NCBI RefSeq assembly: GCF_036226365.1
Contig: NZ_CP108462.1
Location: forward strand, 5,905,501 to 5,969,500
Direction of reading: 5' to 3'
Length of the DNA stretch: 64,000 nt
DNA from: Streptomyces sp. NBC_01262
GTDB taxonomy: Bacteria > Actinomycetota > Actinomycetes > Streptomycetales > Streptomycetaceae
This document shows, in pieces, positions 51,333 through 58,852 of this stretch (the first letter of the stretch is position 1; every line of letters begins with the position of its first letter). The notes below the pieces were generated by a model. It worked only from the letters and a program-made list of their open reading frames with translations. It did not search any database and was not told where the DNA came from. The position numbers were made by a program, and so were the translations under genes.

Positions 51333-51734
51333 CTAGCGGCGCTCGGCCAGCAGGTCACGGATGTCGGTGAGCAGTTCGGCCTCAGAGAGTACGGGCTCGC
51401 CCTCCGCCTCCTTGCGTCGGCTGTACGCATTGAGCGGCAGCACGACCGCGAAGTACACCGCGGCGGCCGTCAGGGTGAAGGTGATCAGTGCCCCGATCAC
51501 CGAGCCCCACAGGATGGCGACGCCCTTGACGACCTCGCCGCCGACGACCGTGCACGGACCCTTCAGGCAGGAGTAGTACGAGTCGAGGTTCTTCGAGCCG
51601 AAGGCCCCGATCAACGGATTGAGCACGCCGTTGACGAAGACGTCGATCACCTTGCCGAAGGCCGCGCCGATGACGACCGCGACGGCAAGCTCGACGACAT
51701 TGCCGCGCAACAGGAATTCCTTGAAACCCTTCAT
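51333..51734 (-). CDS. mscL: Large-conductance mechanosensitive channel MscL, copy 1
   Basis: 133 residues, usual MscL length: MKGFKEFLLRGNVVELAVAV, VIDVFVNGVLNPLIGAFG, helix 2 ALITFTLTAAAVYFAVVLPLN, tail LLTDIRDLLAERR. The loop also has two cysteines (SCLKGPCTVV). ATG 51734 fits the conserved MKGFK start; the frame to 51776 is not conserved. First of a tandem pair that gates under hypo-osmotic membrane tension. Confidence 0.92.
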   Translation of the reverse strand: MKGFKEFLLRGNVVELAVAVVIGAAFGKVIDVFVNGVLNPLIGAFGSKNLDSYYSCLKGPCTVVGGEVVKGVAILWGSVIGALITFTLTAAAVYFAVVLPLNAYSRRKEAEGEPVLSEAELLTDIRDLLAERR

Positions 51735-51816
51735 AGCGGCTGATTCTTCGCCTCTCGCCTGAAGCGGCCCGTACACCGCACCTGTATGAGCGTTGATTGC
51801 ACGCTTTCGAGTGCCT

Positions 51817-52365
51817 TCAGCACAGCGCCACCCCCAGCGGTGAGCTCACGGCCGCTCCCGAGAGCGCTGCGGCCGTGGGGCGTGGCACCGCCAGCACGAT
51901 GAGCGCGCCGCCGCCGCTGTCGCCGTCGGCCGGTCCGCTGCCGGCGTCCACGCCGGCCGCTGCGGCGTCCGGCACGCCCACCACGGGAGCGGACCGGGCC
52001 ACGACCCGGGCTCCGGCGAGCACGTCCACCCTGTCGCCGGGCCTGAGCAGCCGGACCGCTGCCGCGTCGGCGATCCGGACGGGCGCCCGCACCACGTCCC
52101 GGGCCGCGACGGGCGCGGTGGCGGTCCGTGGGACCGCGCGCACCACCCGGGTGTCGCCGCGTGGCGCGGCGGCCGCGAGGGCCGCCGCGGTCACCGCCAG
52201 GCCCGCGGCCATCGCCCTGCGCCTGGCCCGGACCGCCCGGCGGATCCGGTGCCCCCCGCCACCGGCCCGGATCGGCCCGAAGGCGGGCACCCCGAAGGGC
52301 GGCGGAGTCCGCCCCGCGTGAACTTCAACCGCACTGTTCTCCGAGTCTTCCGACAACGCGACCAC
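51817..52365 (-). CDS. SAF-domain (RcpC/CpaB-like) protein
   Basis: About 182 residues from a GTG at 52365 (start uncertain). It has a basic stretch, then a hydrophobic Ala-rich helix (AMAAGLAVTAAALAAAAP) and an SAF-like domain: VVRAVPRTATAPVAARDVVR, LLRPGDRVDVLAGARVV, and GGALIVLAVPRPTAAALSG. This arrangement fits CpaB/RcpC-type or SafA-like periplasmic proteins linked to Flp pilus assembly, although no pilus genes are near. Divergent from the HTH-flavin gene. Confidence 0.65.
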   Translation of the reverse strand: MVALSEDSENSAVEVHAGRTPPPFGVPAFGPIRAGGGGHRIRRAVRARRRAMAAGLAVTAAALAAAAPRGDTRVVRAVPRTATAPVAARDVVRAPVRIADAAAVRLLRPGDRVDVLAGARVVARSAPVVGVPDAAAAGVDAGSGPADGDSGGGALIVLAVPRPTAAALSGAAVSSPLGVALC

Positions 52366-52595
52366 CCCTGCCACCACCAGATATTCGGCTGACCGACTCC
52401 ACGATGCCGCAGGTCGCCGACATTGGGCAGGGCCCGCTCCCCAGCCTGTGGACAACTCGCGGGTTGTGGATAACTCGGTCACCCGTTCGATGGACATCTC
52501 CGGGCAACTCTGGCCAAGCGACCTCGCGGGTGCTCTGCTGGTAGCAGACATTCGTTCGATACGCGAAGAATGTGAAGGCGGTGGAGGTGATGACC

Positions 52596-53234
52596 GTGCC
52601 CCACAAGACAGCGCACCACACAGCGCACCACCCGGGGGACGTGGGCCGCCGGGTCGCGCTGAGGCGCGAACAGCTCGGGCTCTCGCTGGACGAGGTGGCG
52701 GAGCGGGCCGGCATGGCTCCGAGCTATGTGCAGTACGTCGAGGAGCAGTCGGACACCATCGGGTCCAGCGCGCTGCTGAGGCTCGCCGCAGCGCTCCGCA
52801 CCACCGGGAGACAGCTGCTCGGCGTGGGCCCCGAACATCCGGCCGAGGCCCTCGCGCCCCCGCCGCAGACCGTCCTGCAGGAACTGGGCACCGACGAATG
52901 CTGGAGCCGCCTGGCCGACCACGGCGTCGGCTGTCTCGCGCTGACCACGGATGAGGGCCCGGCGTTCCTGCCGGTGAGCTACGCGGTCATCGACGGCGCG
53001 ATCGTCTACCGGACCGAGACCGGCGAGGCCCCCGCCGCCGCGGCGGGCACCGAGGTCGCCTTCGAGATCGACCAGGTCGACGACGCGATCACCGCCGGAT
53101 GGAGCGTGCTCGCCGTCGGCACCGCCGAGCGCGTCACACCACCGGAGGAGGAAGCCGCGGGCAAACGGGAGTTGTGGATACGCATCGTTCCCGACCGGGT
53201 CAGCGGCTGCCTCATACGTGAGGCGGGGGAATGA
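52596..53234 (+). CDS. HTH (XRE) - pyridoxamine-phosphate-oxidase-like protein
   Basis: 212 residues: a His-rich start (HKTAHHTAHHPG), an XRE helix-turn-helix (VGRRVALRREQLGLSLDEVA, ERAGMAPSYVQYVEEQ), and a split barrel (GVGCLALTTDEGPAFLPVSYAVIDGAIVYRT, VAFEIDQVDDAITAGWSVLAVG). It is the paralogue of the island protein at 11318 but without DUF1918. GTG 52596 is 8 bases after GGAGG; an ATG six bases earlier is too close. The last 23 bases overlap the end of the convergent alcohol dehydrogenase gene. Confidence 0.82.
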   Translation: MPHKTAHHTAHHPGDVGRRVALRREQLGLSLDEVAERAGMAPSYVQYVEEQSDTIGSSALLRLAAALRTTGRQLLGVGPEHPAEALAPPPQTVLQELGTDECWSRLADHGVGCLALTTDEGPAFLPVSYAVIDGAIVYRTETGEAPAAAAGTEVAFEIDQVDDAITAGWSVLAVGTAERVTPPEEEAAGKRELWIRIVPDRVSGCLIREAGE

Positions 53235-54225
53235 GCACGGCGGCACCGTTGACCCGGTCAGCGGCCAGGTCGGTGAGGGCCTGGTCGGCGCGGTCCAGCG
53301 GATAGGGCGTGACGGTGGCGCGGATCCCGATCCGTGCGGCCAGGGCGAGGAACTCCCGGCCGTCCTGGCGGGTGTTGGAGGTGACGCTGCGCAGCTCACG
53401 CTCCTGGAAGAGGTGGCGCTGGTAGTTCAGCACCGGGATGTCGGTGAGGTGGATCCCCGCCACCGCGAGGGTCCCACCGCGGTCCAGGGCCGCCAGCGCC
53501 ACCGGCACCAGGTCGCCCACCGGCGCGAACAGCACCGCCGCGTCCAGCGGCTCCGGCGGCGGGTCGTACGCCCCGCCCACCGAGGCCGCGCCCAGGGACA
53601 GGGCCAGCTCGCGGGCGACCGCCGACCGGGTCAGCACATGGACGGTGGCCCCCTCGGCCAGGGCGACCTGCGCGGCCAGGTGCGCCGAAGCCCCGAAGCC
53701 GTAGATGCCGAGCCGTCCGCCGGGCGGCAGAGCGCTGCGGCGCAGGGCGCGGTAGCCGATGATGCCCGCGCAGAGCAGGGGTGCGAGCTGGGCGGGGTCC
53801 TGGTCGCCGGGCAGTCCGTAGGCGTAGTCCTCGGGCACCAGCGTGAAGTCGGCGAAGCCACCGTCGGCGTCCCAGCCGGTGTAGGTGGAGCGGGGGCAGA
53901 GGTTCTCGTGGCCGGCGGCGCAGTAGCGGCAGATCCCGCAGGTGCCGCGCAGCCAGGCCACCCCGGCCCGGTCGCCCTCCCGGAACCGGGCCACCCCGGG
54001 CCCGTAGGCGACCACCCGGCCGACGACCTCGTGTCCCGGCACGGTCTCGCGGCGCCGGGGCGGGAGATCGCCCTCCGCCAGATGCAGATCCGTCCGGCAG
54101 ACCCCGCATGCCTCGACCCGCAGCAACAGCTCGCCCGGCCCCGGCTCCGGTACCGGCCGCCGCACCTTCACCAGCGGCTCCGTCACCATCGGCCCCGGCC
54201 GGTCCACGACCCACCCGCTCAGCAT
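53212..54225 (-). CDS. Zinc-dependent alcohol dehydrogenase
   Basis: 337 residues, medium-chain dehydrogenase. Catalytic zinc ligands in EACGVCRTDLHLAEG and GHEVVGRVVAYGPGV; structural zinc cysteines in CGICRYCAAGHENLC; nucleotide fold at LGIYGFGASAHLAAQVAL (GFGASA replaces the usual GxGxxG). The SNTRQDGREFLALAARIGI region is typical of this AdhA-like group. Substrate unknown. Stops in overlap with the HTH-flavin gene. Confidence 0.9.
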   Translation of the reverse strand: MLSGWVVDRPGPMVTEPLVKVRRPVPEPGPGELLLRVEACGVCRTDLHLAEGDLPPRRRETVPGHEVVGRVVAYGPGVARFREGDRAGVAWLRGTCGICRYCAAGHENLCPRSTYTGWDADGGFADFTLVPEDYAYGLPGDQDPAQLAPLLCAGIIGYRALRRSALPPGGRLGIYGFGASAHLAAQVALAEGATVHVLTRSAVARELALSLGAASVGGAYDPPPEPLDAAVLFAPVGDLVPVALAALDRGGTLAVAGIHLTDIPVLNYQRHLFQERELRSVTSNTRQDGREFLALAARIGIRATVTPYPLDRADQALTDLAADRVNGAAVLIPPPHV

Positions 54226-54287
54226 GTTTCCAGTCTGCGCCCGCGGGCGTCCCGGGGCAGCCCCAGCGCGGCCTCAGGAAAGCAGCC

Positions 54288-55121
54288 TCAGGGCAGATCG
54301 ATACCGAGGTCGAGGCCGTCCAGGGCATGGGCACACAGGCAGTCCCGATCGGCCGTCGCCGGGAGGGCGGCCACCACATCGAAGAGGACCGTGCGCAGCC
54401 GGCCGACATTGGCGGCGAAGACCTGGAGGACCTCGTGCTGCGAGACGCCCTCCCCGGTCTCGGCGCCCGCGTCGAGGTCGGTCACCAGTGTCAGGGAGGT
54501 GTAGCAGAGAGCCAGCTCACGGGCGAGTATCGCCTCGGGGTGCCCGGTCATCCCGATCACCGACCAGCCCTGCGACGCGTGCCAGCGCGACTCGGCGCGG
54601 GTCGAGAAGCGCGGGCCCTCGACGACCACGAGCGTGCCGCCGTCGACCGCCTCCCAGCCGCCCTCCCGGGCGGTCCGGACAGCGGTCTGCCGCCCCGCCG
54701 GGCAGTAGGGGTCGGCGAAGGAGACATGGACGACGCTCGGCCGCCGGCCGTCCGGCAGGGCCTCGCCGTCGAAGTAGGTCTGGGCGCGGCCCTTCGTACG
54801 GTCCATGAGCTGGTCAGGGACCAGGAGGGTGCCGGGCCCGAACTCGGGGCGGAGCCCGCCGACGGCGCAGGGGCCGAGGACCTGGCGCACGCCGAGGGAG
54901 CGCAGGGCCCACAGATTGGCGCGGTAGTTGATCCGATGAGGAGGAATGTGATGCTTGCGGCCGTGCCGGGGGAGGAAGGCGACTTCCCGCCCGGCGACCT
55001 TGCCGAGGAAGAGCGAGTCGCTCGGCGGGCCATAGGGAGTCTCGACCGTGATTTCCGTCACGTCGTCGAGAAACGAGTAGAAGCCGGACCCGCCGATCAC
55101 GCCTATCTCTGCCTCCGTCAT
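54288..55121 (-). CDS. mtnP: S-methyl-5'-thioadenosine phosphorylase
   Basis: 277 residues of the MTAP/PNP family: IGVIGGSGFY, LPRHGRKHHIPPHRINYRAN, GPCAVGGLRPEFGPG, VEGPRFSTRAESRW, VIGMTGHPEAILARELALCY and VTDLDAG. It cleaves methylthioadenosine (from polyamine and other SAM use) to adenine and methylthioribose 1-phosphate. A clear terminator separates it from the FmdB gene upstream. Confidence 0.92.
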   Translation of the reverse strand: MTEAEIGVIGGSGFYSFLDDVTEITVETPYGPPSDSLFLGKVAGREVAFLPRHGRKHHIPPHRINYRANLWALRSLGVRQVLGPCAVGGLRPEFGPGTLLVPDQLMDRTKGRAQTYFDGEALPDGRRPSVVHVSFADPYCPAGRQTAVRTAREGGWEAVDGGTLVVVEGPRFSTRAESRWHASQGWSVIGMTGHPEAILARELALCYTSLTLVTDLDAGAETGEGVSQHEVLQVFAANVGRLRTVLFDVVAALPATADRDCLCAHALDGLDLGIDLP

Positions 55122-55150
55122 GGGGGCAACTTAGCCGCTGCGGACACGCG

Positions 55151-55185
55151 TTCGGGCCCCGCCGAGCGAATCGGCGGGGCCCGAA
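55151..55185. terminator. Terminator upstream of mtnP, downstream of the FmdB gene
   Basis: Perfect 15-bp stem TTCGGGCCCCGCCGA / TCGGCGGGGCCCGAA with a 5-base loop, 18 bases past the FmdB-family stop. Confidence 0.85.
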
Positions 55186-55203
55186 GGGAAGATCAGGCCG
55201 AAC

Positions 55204-55575
55204 TCAGGCGGCCGAGCTGCTGCTCGACGAGCTGGAGCCCGAGCCGGAGCCGGAGGAGCCGCTCGTGCTCGACGAGGACGAGCCCGAGCCCGACGAGGAC
55301 GCGCCCGAGGAGCTCGACGACTTCGAATCGCTCGACGACTTCGAGTCGCCGCCGTTCGAGCCGCTCTTCGCCGCCGCGGGCGTGCTGCTGGACGACGAGC
55401 TGCGGCTGTCGGTCCGGTAGAAGCCGGAGCCCTTGAACACGACGCCGACCGCGGAAAAGACCTTGCGCAGGCGTCCGTCGCACGCCGGGCACTCGGTGAG
55501 CGCGTCGTCGGTGAACTTCTGCACCACCTCGAGGCCCTCGCCACACGCGGTGCACTGGTACTGGTAGGTCGGCAC
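55204..55575 (-). CDS. FmdB-family zinc-ribbon protein with serine-rich tail
   Basis: 123 residues. The first 50 form the FmdB zinc ribbon (PTYQYQCTACGEGLEVVQ, ECPACDGRLRKVF, then GVVFKGSGFYRTD). The second half is almost pure Ser/Gly (SSSSGASSSGSGSSSSS). The GTG at 55575 sits behind AGGAGG-ACAA. FmdB proteins are putative regulators of unknown mechanism. The tail is low complexity and probably disordered. Confidence 0.85.
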   Translation of the reverse strand: MPTYQYQCTACGEGLEVVQKFTDDALTECPACDGRLRKVFSAVGVVFKGSGFYRTDSRSSSSSSTPAAAKSGSNGGDSKSSSDSKSSSSSGASSSGSGSSSSSTSGSSGSGSGSSSSSSSSAA

Positions 55576-55640
55576 TTGTCCTCCTGGCACTCTCACTCAT
55601 TGAGTGCTAACGACGGTCAATAGTGCAGCATTCCGCGGCG

Positions 55641-56951
55641 TCAGTCCACTGTGACCGGCACTTGGTGACTCATCCCACGGGCCACGACCCGGCTCGCGGG
55701 CCGCCCGGCCAGCCGGCCGCGCAGGGCGACCACCGTGGCCAGGGCCGCAGCGGTGCCGGCCAGCGGCACGACAAATCCGGCGCCGGCACCGTGTCCGTCG
55801 GCCAGCCGGCCGGCGACGGTGACAGCGGCGGCCTGCCCGAGGGCGACCGCACCGGTCAGCCAGGTGAAGGCCTCGGTGCGGGCGGTGGCGGGCACCAGGC
55901 TCTCGACGAGGGTGTAGCCGTTGATCAGGGCCGGGGCGATGCAGAGCCCGACCATCAGACCGGCGGCGGCCATCAGCGGCACCGAGTGCACGGCCCACAG
56001 GGAGGAGGCGGTCAGGGTCAGTGCCGCGTAGCCGATGAGCAGGCGGCGGCGCGGGGCGGACTTCCAGGCGATGGCACCGCAGACGATGCCGGCGAGCATG
56101 TTGCCGGCCGCGAAGACCCCGTAGAGCACGCCATTGATGCCGGGCTGCCCGGCTTCGGCGGCGAAGGCGGTCAGCGAGACCTGCATGCCGCCGAAGACCG
56201 CGCCGATCCCGAGGAAGGCGACGGCCAGCACCCGTACGCCGGGCACGGACAGCGCGGAGGGGCCCCTGGGGGCGCTCCGAGCCGTGCGGCCGACGGCGGG
56301 CTGGGTGCGGCGCTGGGCGGCGAAGAGCAGTCCGCCGGCCAGCGTCAGCACGGCCTCGGCGATCAGGCCGGCCGCCGGGTGGACGCCGGTGCACAGCGCG
56401 GTGGCCAGCACCGGGCCGATGACGAACGTGAACTCGTCCGTCACCGACTCGAAGGCGGCCGCCGTGGTCATCAGCGGCGAGCCGTCCAGCTTCGACGCCC
56501 ACCGGGCCCGCACCATCGGCCCGACCTGCGGCACCGACGCGCCCGTCGGCACCGCGGCCGCCAGCAGCGCCCACAGCGGGGCGTGCGCCAGCGCCAGCGC
56601 GGTCAGCAGCGCCACGGAGGCGGTGTGCACCAGCACGCCGGGCAGCAGCACGGCACCCTGCCCGTAGCGGTCGGCGAGCCTGCCGCTCTGCGGGGCGAAC
56701 AGCGCCATGGAGGCGCCGGTGGCGGCGGCGATCACGCCCGCCGTGCCGTAGGAGCCCGATGTGTGCTCGACGAGCAGCACGATGCCGATGGTCAGCATCG
56801 CGAAGGGCTGCCGGGCCGCGAAGCCGGGCAGCAGGAAGGTCAGCGCGCCGGGGGTGCGGAGCAGCTGCCCGTAGCCGGGCCTGGACGACGACACAGGGGA
56901 CGCAGGGGACACAGGCGAAGGAGAAGACGAACGAATGACCGTGGATGCCAC
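55641..56951 (-). CDS. MFS transporter
   Basis: 436 residues with about 12 hydrophobic helices, a motif A-like FAPQSGRLADRYGQGAVLL, and a second-half GVFAAGNMLAGIVCGAIAW. The Ser/Pro-rich N-terminus (SSSPSPVSPASPVSSS) is cytosolic. Substrate unpredictable. The start is GTG at 56951 with AAAGG ahead. Confidence 0.85.
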   Translation of the reverse strand: MASTVIRSSSPSPVSPASPVSSSRPGYGQLLRTPGALTFLLPGFAARQPFAMLTIGIVLLVEHTSGSYGTAGVIAAATGASMALFAPQSGRLADRYGQGAVLLPGVLVHTASVALLTALALAHAPLWALLAAAVPTGASVPQVGPMVRARWASKLDGSPLMTTAAAFESVTDEFTFVIGPVLATALCTGVHPAAGLIAEAVLTLAGGLLFAAQRRTQPAVGRTARSAPRGPSALSVPGVRVLAVAFLGIGAVFGGMQVSLTAFAAEAGQPGINGVLYGVFAAGNMLAGIVCGAIAWKSAPRRRLLIGYAALTLTASSLWAVHSVPLMAAAGLMVGLCIAPALINGYTLVESLVPATARTEAFTWLTGAVALGQAAAVTVAGRLADGHGAGAGFVVPLAGTAAALATVVALRGRLAGRPASRVVARGMSHQVPVTVD

Positions 56952-57132
56952 GGCCGGGCCTTTCTGCCGCCTGGTAGCGGGCCCCGTCAGGTCACAGGGT
57001 CCGCCGAGAGCTGTCCTCTCGCGCCGTACCGGGGTAGATACCGGGTCGATTCATCAAACCCGGCCGCCGAGCGGTCGCGCCAGCTCTTCATCAGACAGAG
57101 TTGCGTTTCCAACAAGTTACAAGGCAAGCATC

Positions 57133-58635
57133 CTAGCGTGTCCCGCCACTGCCACTGCTGCTGCCACCGTCACCGCCGTTGCCGCCCGTCCCCAGCCAGC
57201 CCGCGAGCTTTCCGCCGCGTCCGATCGCCCGCAGCCGCGCCTCCGTCTCGTCGCGCACCGGGTCGGTCGCCACCACGAGCAGTTCGTCCCCGCGCCGCAG
57301 CACCGTCATCGGCAGCGGCACGAAGCTACGACCGTCGCGTACGACCAGGGTCACCCCGGCCCCGGCGGGCAGCCGCAGCTCGCCCACCTCGACGCCGTGC
57401 ATGCGGGACGCCTTCGGGATGCTGACCGACAGCAGATGCCCCCGCAGCCGCTCCAGCGGCGCCGACTCGATGCCCAGGTCCGCGGCCGCCTCCGTGTCGC
57501 TGAGCCGCAGCGCGCGCGCCAGCCACGGCAGGGTCGGGCCCTGCACCAGGGTGTATACGATCACCAGCACAAAGACGATGTTGAAGATCCGCTTGCTGTC
57601 CGCGATCCCCGACACCATCGGGATCGTCGCCAGCACGATCGGCACCGCTCCGCGCAGCCCCGCCCACGACAGCAGCGCCTGATCCCGCCACGGCGTACGG
57701 AACGGCAGCAGGCTGGCCAGCACCGAGACCGGCCGCGCCACCACCGTCAGCACCAGCCCGACCACCACCGCCGGCCAGATGTCGTCCCCCAGCTCATGCG
57801 GGGTCACCAGCAGCCCCAGCAGCACGAACAGGCCGATCTGGGCGATCCACGCCAGCCCCTCCGCGAAGCCGCGGGTCGCCGGCCCGTGCGGCAGTTTGGC
57901 GTTGCCCAGGATCATCGAGGCCACGTACACCGCCAGGAAGCCCGAGCCGTGCGCCAGCGCCCCGCCCGCGTAGGCGAGCACGGCGATCGCCATCACCGCG
58001 ATCGGGTACAGACCGGAGGCGGGCAGCGCCAGATGCCGCATCGCGTACGCGCCCAGGAAGCCGAGCGCCAGCCCGACCGCCGCGCCGATCGCCAGCTCCA
58101 GCGTTATCTCGCCGAGCAGCACATACCAATGCTCTATCGGCCCGGCCGTCGAGAAGGCGACGACGAGGATGACGACCGGGGCGTCGTTGAAGCCCGACTC
58201 CGCCTCCAGTACACCGGTCAGCCGGGACGGCAGCGGCACCCTGCGCAGCACCGAGAAGACGGCCGCGGCATCCGTGGAGGACACGACCGCGCCGATGATC
58301 AGCGCCTGCCGCCAGTCCAGGTCCACCAGATAGTGCGCCGCGGCCGCGGTTATCCCGACGCTCACCGCGACCCCGCCCGTGGCCAGCAGGGCCGCCGCGC
58401 CGACCGCCGGTTTGATCTCCCGCCAGTGGGTCCCGAGCCCGCCCTCCGCCAGAATCACCACAAGTGCCGCATATCCCAGCACTTGGGTCAGTTCCGCGTT
58501 GTCGAAGCGGACACCCAGCCCGTCCTGCCCTATGGCCACGCCGATGCCCAGATAGATCAGCAGACTGGGCAGCCCGCTGCGCGACGACAGCCGCACCGCC
58601 ACCACCGCGATCAGCAGCACCGCCGCGCACACCAA
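57133..58635 (-). CDS. CPA1-family potassium(sodium)/proton antiporter with RCK_C domain
   Basis: At least 500 residues. Transport domain of about 12 helices with SSTDAAAVFSVLRRVPLP and the ion-binding ESGFNDAPVVILV motif of NhaP2/CvrA-type exchangers, then SWAGLRGAVPIVLA. C-terminal TrkA_C/RCK domain (VSIPKASRMHGVEVGELRLP, VLRRGDELLVVATD). The GTG at 58635 is given, but the family N-terminus (TVDRLNELLL) continues 10 codons up to a CTG at 58665, which has GGAAGGA 7 bases ahead and may be the real start. Gly/Ser-rich C-terminus. Confidence 0.88.
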   Translation of the reverse strand: MVCAAVLLIAVVAVRLSSRSGLPSLLIYLGIGVAIGQDGLGVRFDNAELTQVLGYAALVVILAEGGLGTHWREIKPAVGAAALLATGGVAVSVGITAAAAHYLVDLDWRQALIIGAVVSSTDAAAVFSVLRRVPLPSRLTGVLEAESGFNDAPVVILVVAFSTAGPIEHWYVLLGEITLELAIGAAVGLALGFLGAYAMRHLALPASGLYPIAVMAIAVLAYAGGALAHGSGFLAVYVASMILGNAKLPHGPATRGFAEGLAWIAQIGLFVLLGLLVTPHELGDDIWPAVVVGLVLTVVARPVSVLASLLPFRTPWRDQALLSWAGLRGAVPIVLATIPMVSGIADSKRIFNIVFVLVIVYTLVQGPTLPWLARALRLSDTEAAADLGIESAPLERLRGHLLSVSIPKASRMHGVEVGELRLPAGAGVTLVVRDGRSFVPLPMTVLRRGDELLVVATDPVRDETEARLRAIGRGGKLAGWLGTGGNGGDGGSSSGSGGTR

Positions 58636-58852
58636 CAGGAGTTCATTGAGCCGGTCGACAGTCAGGGGAGGATCCTTCCTCTGGCTAGGGTCTGGCTATC
58701 GGCAGGAAGGTCATTGCTTCATTGCCTTACCTAATATTTTACCTGTACTTGGGACTTGGAACGATCTCGGTGACTCCGCGTAGGGGTCGCCCAGGCGCTA
58801 CGCCTAAGGTGTGAGCCAGCAATCGGTCCACCCTGCCCCTCGAAGGACATCG

